This document shows positions 42,419 to 51,483 of a DNA stretch of 64,000 nucleotides, piece by piece. Within the stretch, counting starts at the first letter, position 1; the number at the start of each line of letters is the position of its first letter. The notes under the pieces were generated by a model. It made no database searches, was not told where the DNA came from, and saw only the letters and a list, made by a program, of their open reading frames with translations. Where the stretch lies: positions 1 through 64,000 of the forward strand of contig JAPOQZ010000244.1 in assembly GCA_026710435.1 (NCBI GenBank), written 5' to 3'. The stretch is from a bacterium (GTDB lineage: Bacteria; Actinomycetota; Acidimicrobiia; Spongiisociales; Spongiisociaceae). Both the position numbers and the translations under genes were made by a program.

Positions 42419-43513
42419 CTAGCGTCCGGAATCCGCTCCGCAGACAGCTACCCTGGCCAGGGCTGCGTCGAGGCGTCTCGCTACAGCCTCCCACGAGTAC
42501 TGATCAACCGCATGCGCTCGCGCCGCGGAGCCCATCTCGGGGCGCCTAACGGCGACCAGAGAGACCGCTTCCACGATCTCGGGCACCGATCCCGCCACGT
42601 ATCCCGTGACGCCCGGCACCACGGTCTCGGGCGCTCCTCCCGATGTTCCGGCAACGACCGGGATGCCAGAAGCCGAGGCTTCCAGGTACACGATTCCCAG
42701 CCCTTCGGCCTCCAGACCCAGCCACCGGGAACGTGCCGGCATGACGAACACGTCGCAGCTCCGGTACAGATCGGGGAGATTGTCCCATGGCACGTCGGAT
42801 TCGACCCTTACCGGCACCGTGGCCCGAGCGGCCGCCCGCCTTATCCGCGCTTCGAGTCGTCCCTTCCCGGCCAGCAGAACCTCCACCTCCAGACCTCCGT
42901 CCCGGAGCCGTTCCGCAGCATCGAGAACGCGTAGGTGGCCCTTGCGGGGGACGAAGCGGGAGATGCACCCGATCACCAGCGGGCGCCCTTCCGAACCATT
43001 ACCTGACCGCCCACCGGGGCGGAACAGAGACAGATCGACTCCCGCGCCGAGGACTTCGGTCTCGAGCGCGCCAAGGCCGCCTACCCGGCCCGCGGTGAAG
43101 GAGGAAACCGTGAGCACCAGGGCCGCCCTCCGGAAGGTCCAGCGGAGCATCTGGCGCAGCAGCGGCACCGCGGCGGGAAGGGTCACCTCCGCTCCGTGCG
43201 CGATTACCACGTAGGGTATCCCTGAGACCCTGGCGAGCCTCGGCCCCATCTGAGCCAGAGGGTGCGGGGCTCCGAACACCACGACGTCCGGGTCGAAGTC
43301 ACGGATCTGATCCGACACCCAGCGGTAGGTCCGCCGTGTGGGAAGCATGTAGGCGTAGCGGCCGCGCACGACATGCGGCTCAGGCGGCGCTCCGGCATGG
43401 CGAGGTCCGAGAACGCGTATGGAAACGGAGGAATGGGCCACCAGGTTTGACAGGTACTGCTGTATCCCCCCGGCCTTCGGGGGATAATCGTTGGTCACGA
43501 GAAGGGCGCGCAC
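42419..43513 (-). CDS. GT4 glycosyltransferase, PimB'-like mannosyltransferase
   Basis: A 364-residue GT-B enzyme. The N-terminal LLVTNDYPPKAGGIQQYL is the donor/acceptor loop typical of PimB' (phosphatidylinositol monomannoside mannosyltransferase). Later segments are IGCISRFVPRKGHLRVLDA, LLAGKGRLEARI and the nucleotide-sugar motif EGLGIVYLEASASGIPVVAG. Together with ino1 this suggests inositol mannolipid synthesis, though other GT4 targets are possible. A GTG start is proposed where similarity begins; the ribosome site is weak. Divergent from the C45-type gene. Confidence 0.85.
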   Translation of the reverse strand: MRALLVTNDYPPKAGGIQQYLSNLVAHSSVSIRVLGPRHAGAPPEPHVVRGRYAYMLPTRRTYRWVSDQIRDFDPDVVVFGAPHPLAQMGPRLARVSGIPYVVIAHGAEVTLPAAVPLLRQMLRWTFRRAALVLTVSSFTAGRVGGLGALETEVLGAGVDLSLFRPGGRSGNGSEGRPLVIGCISRFVPRKGHLRVLDAAERLRDGGLEVEVLLAGKGRLEARIRRAAARATVPVRVESDVPWDNLPDLYRSCDVFVMPARSRWLGLEAEGLGIVYLEASASGIPVVAGTSGGAPETVVPGVTGYVAGSVPEIVEAVSLVAVRRPEMGSAARAHAVDQYSWEAVARRLDAALARVAVCGADSGR

Positions 43514-43600
43514 GTACCCGACGGTACCCGACGACATTGCCATAGCCGGCAGGCCGACCTCGCGCAGCCGGGCAGGGCGCCATGGGACTACGCTCATTGC

Positions 43601-44686
43601 ATGCGACGGCCCCCTATCCGGATCCTCGATGTCGCCGGTAGTCCGGGGGCGATGGGCCATATCCATGGCGCCACGTACGCAGATGAGATCCGTGCCTATG
43701 CCAAGGAGCGGGTGGAACTGGTGGCGGAGGGTCTTTGGAGCGGCGTCCCGCTCGACCGTGGAGAGGTTCTGGAAGTTGCCGCGGCGTGCCTTGAAGCACA
43801 CGAGCGCCAGTCGGCCCCTCTGTACGAGGAGATGGAGGCCATGGCGGCGAGTGCCGGCATTTCTCTCGCCGAATCGGTGGTGGTGGGAGGCTTCACTGAC
43901 TTCGTAGACACGATCCGGGCCGAGGTGGGAAGCCACCATCCTCGCCGGGTCATGGAGGACACCTGCACCGCGTTCATCGTTCCGGACAGTCGAGCAAGTG
44001 GGGCCGGCTTCTTCGGCCAGACATGGGACATGCACGCGTCCGCAACTGACCATGTCATCCTCATGCGAACGAGACCGGACGACGGGCCGGGTGCCGTGGT
44101 CTTCACCACTACCGGCTGCCTCGGCCAGATCGGGATGAACGAACTCGGTGTATGCGTAGGCATCAACAATCTCACGGCGGCCGACGGCCGGAGAGGTGTC
44201 ATGTGGCCCACCGTGATCCGCCAGGTGCTGCTCGCGGAGAGCGCGGAGGAGGCCCGCGACGTGATCCTCTCGGCGGACCTAGCAGGAGGCCACAACTACC
44301 TCGTATTCGACGGGGACGGCACCGGTTTCAACATCGAGGCCATGCCGACGGTCAGGCCCGTCACCGGCCTTCGATCCGAGGCGTTGGTGCACACCAACCA
44401 CACCACCACCGCGGACACCGATGCCGTTCAAGGCAACAGGTCGCCGGACCTGCAGGAGAGCTCCCGGCGCCGCATGGTCGCCGCGGCGGACCATCTGGAT
44501 CGCCGTGTCGTGTCGGTCGATGATCTCATGGAACTCACGCGCAACCAGGTGTGCCAGGTTTCGGAACCGCCATACCATATCGAGACGTCAGGCGCCGCGG
44601 TGATGCGACCGAAGACCGCCGACTTCTGGGCGGTGTGGGGCCTCCCCAGCATGAACGACTACGTCAGGGTCGGCTTCCTTAGCTAG
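43601..44686 (+). CDS. C45-type acyltransferase/peptidase (acyl-CoA:6-APA acyltransferase-like)
   Basis: A 361-residue protein of the C45/AAT Ntn-hydrolase family. The nucleophile Cys122 lies in MEDTCTAF after a typical N-terminal segment (GAMGHIHGATYADEI), followed by GQTWDMH, TTTGCLGQIGMNELGVCVGINNL and VHTNHTT. Family members self-cleave before the Cys to expose the nucleophile and then transfer or hydrolyse acyl groups on amines or amides. The substrate is unknown. The TAG stop (44684-44686) is the outer triplet of repeat R2. Confidence 0.85.
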   Translation: MRRPPIRILDVAGSPGAMGHIHGATYADEIRAYAKERVELVAEGLWSGVPLDRGEVLEVAAACLEAHERQSAPLYEEMEAMAASAGISLAESVVVGGFTDFVDTIRAEVGSHHPRRVMEDTCTAFIVPDSRASGAGFFGQTWDMHASATDHVILMRTRPDDGPGAVVFTTTGCLGQIGMNELGVCVGINNLTAADGRRGVMWPTVIRQVLLAESAEEARDVILSADLAGGHNYLVFDGDGTGFNIEAMPTVRPVTGLRSEALVHTNHTTTADTDAVQGNRSPDLQESSRRRMVAAADHLDRRVVSVDDLMELTRNQVCQVSEPPYHIETSGAAVMRPKTADFWAVWGLPSMNDYVRVGFLS

Positions 44687-44747
44687 TTCGATCGTGGTCG
44701 GTCCGCGTTGGTACGAAACTACTGCGCGTAGCGTGAACACGCCCTAG
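44683..44747 (-). repeat. Dispersed repeat R2, copy 3 (short)
   Basis: CTAGTTCGATCGTGGTCGGTC at the left and, inverted at the right, CTAGGGCGTGTTCACGCTACG: 65 bp bounded by CTAG on both sides. The left CTAG contains the stop codon of the C45-type gene. The right CTAG is shared with repeat R4. Confidence 0.8.
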
Positions 44748-44985
44748 CCTTGATTCTTCATGTTTCCAGACACACCCGCGGCAGCGTGCCACATCAACCA
44801 CGTCATCGGGACGGGGACGGGCTTCACCAGACGGGTGAAGCACCAGACGGGTGAAGCACCAGACGGGTGAAGGTCGCGCCGTTCCGGGACGGGACTAGCG
44901 AAACACAATAGTCCCTGGTCAGCAGCTCATGTCCTACGCCCCGCTCGCGTCCAGTGCAAACCCCCGCATGAGAAACCAGGGCTAG
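44744..44985 (-). repeat. Dispersed repeat R4, copy 1 (inverted)
   Basis: A 242-bp element bounded by CTAG at both ends. Read on the minus strand it runs from a CATGCGGGGGTTTG block through GGACATGAGC, GCGCGACCTTCACC and GTGGTTGATGTGGCA to GGAAACATGAAGAATC, matching 51484-51690 and 59553-59763. It lies between the C45-type gene and potA. No coding capacity. It contains a three-unit tandem repeat absent from the other copies. Confidence 0.8.
44825..44872 (+). repeat. Tandem repeat, 16 bp x 3
   Basis: CACCAGACGGGTGAAG repeated three times without change, inside repeat R4. The flanking GCTT and the unit give overlapping inverted repeats (CTTCACC/GGTGAAG). It is an expansion of a segment present once, in altered form, in the other R4 copies. 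Confidence 0.9.
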
Positions 44986-45072
44986 GACGGTGATGTCCGG
45001 ACACTATCCTGCGTCCGTGGCTACCCGGTCCGGGCGGCCACACGGGACATGGCAGCAACGGGAGGGATCAGG

Positions 45073-46143
45073 ATGCCATCCGTGACGCCGGCAGTTGGCC
45101 TGTATGGCATCACCAAACGGTTCGGAGAGGTCACCGCCGTCGATCAAGTAGACCTCGAGATCGGCGACGGAGAGTTCTTCGCTCTACTCGGACCATCGGG
45201 CTGCGGCAAGACCACCACCCTGCGCCTCGTAGCGGGCCTGGAGTTCCCGACCGAGGGCAGCCTTCAGATCTTCGGCGACGAAGTGGGAACCCTCCCGCCC
45301 AACAAGCGGCCGGTCAACACCGTATTCCAGAACTACGCCCTATTCCCTCACATGACCGTGGAGGAGAATGTGGGATTCGGGCTTCGAATGCAACGAGTTC
45401 CCAAAGACCGGATCGCAGCACGGGTCCGGGACGCCATCGGTCTGGTACACATGGAGGGAATGGAGCACCGCCGCTCGAACCAGCTGTCGGGTGGCCAGCA
45501 GCAGCGTGTTGCGCTGGCTCGGGCCCTGGTCAACAGCCCCAAGGTGTTGCTACTGGACGAACCGCTCGGAGCACTCGACCTCAAGCTTCGCCAAGCCATG
45601 CAGACCGAACTCAAAGGACTCCAGCGCGAGGTGGGTATTACCTTCGTCTTCGTAACCCACGACCAGGGCGAGGCACTCGCCATGAGCGATCGGATGGGGG
45701 TGATGGACAGCGGCCGCCTCCTGCAGGTCGGTACCCCCGAGGAGATATACTCCCGGCCCGCCAACCGCTTCGTAGCCGACTTCATCGGCCAGACGAACCT
45801 GCTGGATGCGATGGTGATGGACCACGAGACAGTGACCCTGACCAACGGTATCCGCATCCCCGCCGCGTCCGAGGTAGCACCCGGCACGAAGGTGTCCATC
45901 AGCCTGAGACCGGAGCAGGCCATGATTAGCCGGTTGGGCGAGGCGCCCTCGCAACACACGTCGGTGGACGGGTGCATCGAGCAGATCACCTACCTCGGGA
46001 ACGCGCTCGTCTACAGAGTGGTCTTCGAGTGGATGACCATGGATGTCCGGGCCGAGAACCGCCCGGGTGTGGAGCAGGCGAGCGTGGGCGACAACGTCAG
46101 CGTGTCTTGGGAGCCGGCCGCGGCCACCGTGGTCCAGGACTGA
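45073..46143 (+). CDS. potA: Spermidine/putrescine ABC transporter ATP-binding protein
   Basis: A 356-residue ATPase with Walker A GPSGCGKTT, Q-loop FQNYALFPHMTV, signature LSGGQQQRVALARAL, Walker B VLLLDEPLGALD, the H-loop His in THDQGEA and a C-terminal TOBE domain (from about 275). The ATG at 45073 has GGAGGG seven bases upstream and is preferred to an ATG eight codons earlier. First gene of potABCD. Confidence 0.93.
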   Translation: MPSVTPAVGLYGITKRFGEVTAVDQVDLEIGDGEFFALLGPSGCGKTTTLRLVAGLEFPTEGSLQIFGDEVGTLPPNKRPVNTVFQNYALFPHMTVEENVGFGLRMQRVPKDRIAARVRDAIGLVHMEGMEHRRSNQLSGGQQQRVALARALVNSPKVLLLDEPLGALDLKLRQAMQTELKGLQREVGITFVFVTHDQGEALAMSDRMGVMDSGRLLQVGTPEEIYSRPANRFVADFIGQTNLLDAMVMDHETVTLTNGIRIPAASEVAPGTKVSISLRPEQAMISRLGEAPSQHTSVDGCIEQITYLGNALVYRVVFEWMTMDVRAENRPGVEQASVGDNVSVSWEPAAATVVQD

Positions 46144-46146
46144 GCG

Positions 46147-47082
46147 GTGACGACGGTAACCGGAACGCCCCCGTCCCCGCCCTCGGGGGCAGGAAGCTCG
46201 GGCCCGACCAGCCTGCAGGCGACTCCGGAGTTCGAGAAGGCTGCCGCCCGCGCTGCCGCCCGCAGGGGACTCCTGCTGTCCCTGCCTGCCTACGTCTACC
46301 TCGTGCTGTTCTTCGCCATCCCGTTCGGGATCGTGATCGTGTACTCGGTGGCTACCCGCAACCGTATCGGTGGCACCGACCTGGCCGGTTGGAACCTGGA
46401 GTCCTACCGAAGGCTGGGAGAGCCGATCGTAAGAGATATCCTGTTCCGGTCGGTGTGGATCGCCCTGCTGACCACCGTGATCTGCCTGGTCGTGGCCTAC
46501 CCGTTCTCCTACTTCCTGTCCACGCGTTCGGCAACGGTCCGCAATGTGATGCTGGTGTTCGTGATGATCCCTTTCTGGACCAACTTCCTGGTCCGGAACT
46601 ACGCCTGGCGGGTGATCCTTGGCACCGAGGGACCCCTCAGCACCGTCAGCCAAGCGTTGGGACTGGGTCCCCAGGAGATACTCTTCACCCACTCGGCGGT
46701 GGTAGTCGGGCTGGTCTACGGGTTCCTCCCCTTTATGATCCTGCCTCTCTACGCGGCCATCGAGCGCATCGATCTCAGCCTCCTGGAAGCGAGCCGTGAC
46801 CTGTACGCGTCGGGCGCCCAGGCCTTCCGCCGTGTACTGCTGCCGCTGTCCATGCCGGGAGTGGTAGCCGGATCCATCCTGGTGTTCGTGCCCAGCCTTG
46901 GCGCCTACGTGACACCGCAGATCCTCGGCGGAGGAAAGTCCACCATGCTCGGTTCGTACATCGTCGTGCAGTTCCTGACCGCCCGGAACTGGCCGTTGGG
47001 AGCCTCGCTCTCCTTCGTGCTGATGACCGTGATGCTGGCGGCGACCCTCATCTACTTCCGTACCGGGGGAAGAAACCTGTGA
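46147..47082 (+). CDS. potB: Spermidine/putrescine ABC transporter permease
   Basis: A 311-residue permease with six membrane segments, the PotB-type FVMIPFWTNFLVRNYAWRVIL and the EAA loop (LEASRDLYASGAQAFRRVLLPLSMPG) that contacts the ATPase. GTG start three bases after potA. Confidence 0.93.
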   Translation: MTTVTGTPPSPPSGAGSSGPTSLQATPEFEKAAARAAARRGLLLSLPAYVYLVLFFAIPFGIVIVYSVATRNRIGGTDLAGWNLESYRRLGEPIVRDILFRSVWIALLTTVICLVVAYPFSYFLSTRSATVRNVMLVFVMIPFWTNFLVRNYAWRVILGTEGPLSTVSQALGLGPQEILFTHSAVVVGLVYGFLPFMILPLYAAIERIDLSLLEASRDLYASGAQAFRRVLLPLSMPGVVAGSILVFVPSLGAYVTPQILGGGKSTMLGSYIVVQFLTARNWPLGASLSFVLMTVMLAATLIYFRTGGRNL

Positions 47083-47942
47083 GCGGCAGCGCGGTCCGAC
47101 CGCGGGGCGCCACGAGAGCGGTCCTCACCGGAGGCTCGTGGCTGGGGTACACCTTCTTCTACGCGCCTATCGTGTTGCTGGTGGTCTTCTCGTTCAGCGA
47201 CGACCGCAACGTGGGTCGATGGGGCGGGTTCACCCTCTCATGGTACGAGGACTTCATCCAGCATTCCCAGCTCCAGAACTCGCTCTGGGTATCCATACGG
47301 GTGGCGGTGCTCTCCACCATCGTCTCGGTAGTGCTCGGCACCCTGTCGGCGCTGGCACTCGAACGGTTCCGGTTCCGGGGGCGGCGGGTCTTCGATGCCC
47401 TTCTCTCCCTGCCGATCATCATCCCCGACGTAACGATGGCAGTGATGATGCTGCTGTTCTTCTCGGAGGCGATCCGCGTCGGCGAGGCCCTCCTGGGGTT
47501 GGAGCTCTCCAAGGGCTTCACGACCATCACCATCAGCCACATTGCCTTCAACATCAGCTTCGTGTCGGTGGTGGTCCGGGCGCGGCTGTCGGGCATGGAC
47601 GAGAACCTGGAGGAGGCGGCCCTCGACCTGTATGCCACGCGCTGGCGGAGCTTCCGCTACGTCACGTTCCCACAGATCGCGCCGGGTATCGCCGGCGGCG
47701 CCCTTCTGGCCCTCACCCTGTCGCTCGACGATGTGGTGGTGACCCAGTTCGCGTCGGGACCGGGCTCCACCACCCTACCCGTCTTCGTCTTCGGGATGAT
47801 CCGCCGCGGAGTCACGCCGCTGATCAATGCCGTATCCGTGATAATGCTGGTGGCCTCGGTGGTCCTGGTGTTCATGTCGCTGGCGGTCCAGCGGCTCCGT
47901 TCCGGCGAATCCATCCGCGGTCCCACCGACCAATCACGGTGA
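47079..47942 (+). CDS. potC: Spermidine/putrescine ABC transporter permease
   Basis: A 287-residue second permease with six membrane segments, LPIIIPDVTMAVMMLLFF and the EAA loop LEEAALDLYATRWRSFRYVTFPQIAPG. The GTG start shares GTGA with the potB stop. 141 bp separate it from potD, without a gene. Confidence 0.93.
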   Translation: MSGSAVRPRGATRAVLTGGSWLGYTFFYAPIVLLVVFSFSDDRNVGRWGGFTLSWYEDFIQHSQLQNSLWVSIRVAVLSTIVSVVLGTLSALALERFRFRGRRVFDALLSLPIIIPDVTMAVMMLLFFSEAIRVGEALLGLELSKGFTTITISHIAFNISFVSVVVRARLSGMDENLEEAALDLYATRWRSFRYVTFPQIAPGIAGGALLALTLSLDDVVVTQFASGPGSTTLPVFVFGMIRRGVTPLINAVSVIMLVASVVLVFMSLAVQRLRSGESIRGPTDQSR

Positions 47943-48083
47943 GCGGTCGACCTTTGCAGGCTTTCTTCCCGGTCATTGACTACACGACACGGGTAGCCTG
48001 CATGGACCGGGCATTGAGTCCGGTGGTTGGCGGTCGTCTTGCCGCCGGCAGTTGACCATTCCGAGGAGGAAAGGGAGTCATTG

Positions 48084-49193
48084 ATGAGATCCATCGCTAC
48101 GAGCAGGTGGGTGGCTGCGGTATTGACGTTGAGTTTGCTGACCCTGGCTTGCGCCGGAGACGACGGTGACGCGATCACCGCGGCCGACTGCAGTGTCGAC
48201 CAGACCGACGGCGACCTGAACATCTTCAACTGGGCGGAGTACATCGACCCTGACCTACTGGACGCATTCGCAGCGGAATACGGGGTGAAAGTGACGATTG
48301 ACGTCTACGATTCGAACGAGGCCATGCAGCCCATCATCTCGGCCGGGAACTCCGGATACGATCTGATCGTGCCGTCGGACTACATGGTGGCCATCCTCAT
48401 CGCCGGCGAGGACATCCAGCCTCTTAACAGGGACGCGATTCCCAACGCCGCCAACATCTCGTCGGACTTCGAGAACCTGATCTACGATCCGGAAGGTGAG
48501 TACTCCGTTCCGTACCAGTGGGGCACCACCGGCATAGCGGTCGACACAGCCGTGGTGGGGACCGACTTCCCGCGGTCGTGGTCGATCATCTTCGACCCGA
48601 GCGTCGCCGATGCCCACTCCGGTCGCATCTCGCTGTTGAACGACCCGCGGGAGACCTTGGGCGCAGCGCTCAAGTACCTCGGTTACTCGCTCAACAGCAC
48701 CGACGAGGGTGAACTGGAGGAGGCCAAGAATCTGGTGACCGAGGCCCGCGGACGGATAGCCGCGTTCGACACCGACCAGGCCGACGAGTTACTGACGACC
48801 GGTGAGACGGTGATCGCCCATGGGTACTCGGGTGACATGTTCACCCAGTTCCTTGAGACGGACGACCCGTCCCGGTATGTGTACTTCGTGCCGGAGGAGG
48901 GTGGGACCCGCTGGATCGACAACATGGCGATCCCTCATGACTCCCCCAACCCCTGCACGGCTCACACGTTCATCAACTGGATCCTCGACGGGGATAACGG
49001 CGCAGCGCTGTCCAACTACAACTACTACTCGACGCCCAACGAGGCGGCACTCGACGGACTGGACGAGGAACTCCTGGACTTCGTCAACGATCCGAACGTG
49101 ATCCCGGGCGGGGTGGGCTCGCTTGAGGAGATCCAGGACACCGGCGACTTCGAGATCAACTTCACCGACGCCTTCATCGAGGCTGTCGGATGA
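48084..49193 (+). CDS. potD: Spermidine/putrescine-binding lipoprotein
   Basis: A 369-residue PotD-type binding lipoprotein with a signal peptide ending in lipobox LTLAC (Cys23). It has NIFNWAEYIDPDLLDAFAAEYG at the start of the mature domain (polyamine-site Trp), YDLIVPSDYMVA, YQWGTTGIAVD and the closing WIDNMAIPHDSPN. GAGGAGGAAAGGGA precedes the ATG. It completes the importer; polyamine use is supported by family only. The flavoprotein at 51704 could oxidise the imported amine. Confidence 0.93.
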   Translation: MRSIATSRWVAAVLTLSLLTLACAGDDGDAITAADCSVDQTDGDLNIFNWAEYIDPDLLDAFAAEYGVKVTIDVYDSNEAMQPIISAGNSGYDLIVPSDYMVAILIAGEDIQPLNRDAIPNAANISSDFENLIYDPEGEYSVPYQWGTTGIAVDTAVVGTDFPRSWSIIFDPSVADAHSGRISLLNDPRETLGAALKYLGYSLNSTDEGELEEAKNLVTEARGRIAAFDTDQADELLTTGETVIAHGYSGDMFTQFLETDDPSRYVYFVPEEGGTRWIDNMAIPHDSPNPCTAHTFINWILDGDNGAALSNYNYYSTPNEAALDGLDEELLDFVNDPNVIPGGVGSLEEIQDTGDFEINFTDAFIEAVG

Positions 49194-49235
49194 GGGAGCA
49201 GCCAGCCGAGCAGTCCTGATAGCCCGCCTGAGATC

Positions 49236-49251
49236 CCCCGCAATCGCGGGG
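49236..49251 (+). terminator. GC hairpin after potD
   Basis: CCCCGC-AATC-GCGGGG: a perfect 6-bp GC stem with a 4-base loop, 43 bp after the potD stop. No T-run follows. Confidence 0.45.
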
Positions 49252-49273
49252 ACGGCGAGGCCGGAGGCTGTGG

Positions 49274-49304
49274 CCCCGGAGGGAACAGGGGCTTCCTTCC
49301 GGGG
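49274..49304. terminator. Strong hairpin between potD and queG
   Basis: CCCCGGAGGGAA, a 7-base loop, TTCCTTCCGGGG: a 12-bp stem with one G-U pair, positioned between converging genes. It probably terminates both transcripts. Confidence 0.6.
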
Positions 49305-49313
49305 CAGGCGCCC

Positions 49314-50447
49314 TTACGCGGAGGGGGCGGTCCGTGGTGGAACCTGCCTATCCAGTTCGGCACGCACCAGCGGATCCTCCGTATGCTCGAGAGCCTCCAG
49401 TGGCAGCCCGAGACGGCGTGCGCACCAGACCGCGTGGGCCCGCACCAGCGGATCGGGGTGGACCAGAGCCTGATCCACCGCGGTACGTACGAGCGGGTGG
49501 GAGGGATCTCCCACGTTGCCCAGCGCTACGAGCGCGTTCCTCCTCAGGTATCTGGGTTGGCGGTGGGGGATGTACCAGCGGCCGAAGCGGGCCGTCAGGT
49601 CCTCGTCAGAAGCCTCGAGCATGTCGATCAGCGACACCCAGGCGCTTTCGGTCCGTCCCCGACCGCGTCGCTCGGCCCTGCGACTCTCGATCCGGATCCT
49701 AACCCGGTTGGGAGGGCATACGTCGGCGCAGTCGTCACAACCGTAAATGCGATCACCGAGTGCCACTCGAAAGTCGGGATCGAACACACCGCTGGTCTGG
49801 ACCAGCCAGGCGAGACAGCGGCGGGCGTCCACCGTGCCGGGAGCGATGATGGCGCCCGTCGGGCACCCGTCGACGCACTGGCGGCACGACCCGCAACCGT
49901 CCGGCATCGGGTCAGGGTCTATCTCGCAGAATTCGGCATCGGTGACCACAGCTCCGAGGACAACCATGCTCCCCGCGCCCGGTACCAGGATGTTGGAACT
50001 CTTGCCCCACCATCCGATGCCGGCCCGGTGAGCGGCGGCCCTGTCCACCAGGTGGTTCTGATCCGCCACCACCACCGCCCGATTGCCGGCTGCACGTAGC
50101 GGGTCGGCCACGGACTCGAGGGCGGTTCTCAGCACCGAGTAGTGGTCGGTTCTCGCGTAGGAAGCCACCCGGCCGTAGGGCAGGCCGTCGGTAGGTCGCT
50201 CGGGCCCTTCCCGCCAGAAGTCGAGCGCGCCCACCACGAGGCTGGCCGCTCCCGGGAGCACCCGCTCCGGGTCAGTGGAGCGCTCCGGGTTGCGATAGGT
50301 GAACTGCATCCCGCCGTGCAGTCCCTCCCGCTTGCGCCGCCGCAGAACGCGTGCCGCCTCGGCGAAGGGCTCAGCCCTGCAAACGCCCACCGCGCGCAGG
50401 CCGGCCCGACGCCCGATATCGATGAGGAGGTCGGCAGTGACGGTCAT
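49314..50447 (-). CDS. queG: Epoxyqueuosine reductase
   Basis: A 377-residue cobalamin-dependent enzyme that performs the last step of tRNA queuosine synthesis. It has the DUF1730 N-terminal region (DHYSVLRTALESVADPL, DQNHLVDRAAAHRAGIGWWGKSSNIL) and two 4Fe-4S motifs, CGSCRQCVDGCPTGAI and CDDCADVCP. The C-terminal helical repeats (about 280-377) bind tRNA. The ATG follows GGAGAG. Usual length; no other queuosine gene is adjacent. Confidence 0.93.
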   Translation of the reverse strand: MTVTADLLIDIGRRAGLRAVGVCRAEPFAEAARVLRRRKREGLHGGMQFTYRNPERSTDPERVLPGAASLVVGALDFWREGPERPTDGLPYGRVASYARTDHYSVLRTALESVADPLRAAGNRAVVVADQNHLVDRAAAHRAGIGWWGKSSNILVPGAGSMVVLGAVVTDAEFCEIDPDPMPDGCGSCRQCVDGCPTGAIIAPGTVDARRCLAWLVQTSGVFDPDFRVALGDRIYGCDDCADVCPPNRVRIRIESRRAERRGRGRTESAWVSLIDMLEASDEDLTARFGRWYIPHRQPRYLRRNALVALGNVGDPSHPLVRTAVDQALVHPDPLVRAHAVWCARRLGLPLEALEHTEDPLVRAELDRQVPPRTAPSA

Positions 50448-50538
50448 CTCTCCATCGTGGCAGATCCGAAATCCGAACGACGAGCCTTGCGTTGTAACCG
50501 TGCCGGTCGGCCACCACCCTGGTCAGGCCGGCCCTGCG

Positions 50539-51231
50539 TCACGGTTGCCTCGACAGGCTCCCTGCTTTGAGGAACCTGACGCCAAGCGTGATGCTCCAGA
50601 GGACCCATGGGAAGTAGCAGAGCCTGGCAAGTGTGATCATGTCCTCGTTCGGACCACTCTGGCCGGCAATGAGGGCGATGACCGAGACACCGGATACCAC
50701 GAAGATAACCAGAGCGGCGATCTTGTTGAAGCCAATGGGGTCCCGGGCCGACAGACCCAGGCTGAGCGCCATGATTCCCAACGAGACGGCGATACTCGCA
50801 ATGAAGGTGAGGCCGGCAGCCGTCTGCGCAGTCGCAACTGCCGCTTGGAGCGCCTGCTCAGATCGGATCTGGGTCTCGACAAGGACATGAGTCAGCCCGT
50901 TGGACATGATCCAACCGAAAGCGCCCATGGTCGCGGTCAGGATGCCGAATCGGGACAAGGCGGAGGCGGTGTCGTCCTCGACGAGGACGATCAGCCGATT
51001 GAGACCGGTCAACCCGTAGATCATGACGATCAGGCCGAGGGGGACCATGAGCCCGGCAACGTGAGCCATGGTCGCGTTGGACGCCAAGGCCTGAACCCTC
51101 CCGATGTAATCGGTCGAGTCCACGCTGTCGATGAGCAGTCCACCCGGCTGAAGGAGGAAGAAGAGCAGGGCCAGAACCGGCCCCACGATAAGCGCCCATG
51201 CTTCGAACCTGTTGACCGAACCCGCTTTCAT
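50539..51231 (-). CDS. Integral membrane protein of unknown function
   Basis: A 230-residue protein with about six hydrophobic segments (for example WALIVGPVLALLFFLLQPGG, HVAGLMVPLGLIVMIYGL, IGIMALSLGLS and VIFVVSGVSVIALIAG). It is not assignable to a known family by eye; it resembles DUF4386-like small membrane proteins in layout only. The start MKAGSVN was chosen because GGGGTGG lies just upstream. Codon use matches the surroundings. Confidence 0.7.
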   Translation of the reverse strand: MKAGSVNRFEAWALIVGPVLALLFFLLQPGGLLIDSVDSTDYIGRVQALASNATMAHVAGLMVPLGLIVMIYGLTGLNRLIVLVEDDTASALSRFGILTATMGAFGWIMSNGLTHVLVETQIRSEQALQAAVATAQTAAGLTFIASIAVSLGIMALSLGLSARDPIGFNKIAALVIFVVSGVSVIALIAGQSGPNEDMITLARLCYFPWVLWSITLGVRFLKAGSLSRQP

Positions 51232-51483
51232 AGTCCACCCCGATCCATTCCAGTCTCGCCGGTAGGTAGTCACCAGTGGCAAGAACCCGCTTCCTAAGGG
51301 AGGCTAATTGAAGGGATGACAGGTCGGAGTGCTCCCGGTATCGACCGTATCTGCGAGGAGCGTTCCCCGACTTGGCAAGGAACTCATGATTGCAGGCCGC
51401 AGGTCGGTCGTCGGTGGAACAAGGTCCCACTCGACACCGGGACTCTCCGGCCGACGTACACGAGCCTTGTCCTGAGGCGCGCC

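Noticed and set aside
42419-44053. A 544-codon form of the glycosyltransferase
   Set aside because: The first 180 codons run antisense through the conserved C45-type gene; similarity begins only at LLVTNDYPPK.
44825-44872. Possible CRISPR array
   Set aside because: Three 16-bp units directly abut with no spacers, and no cas genes are near.
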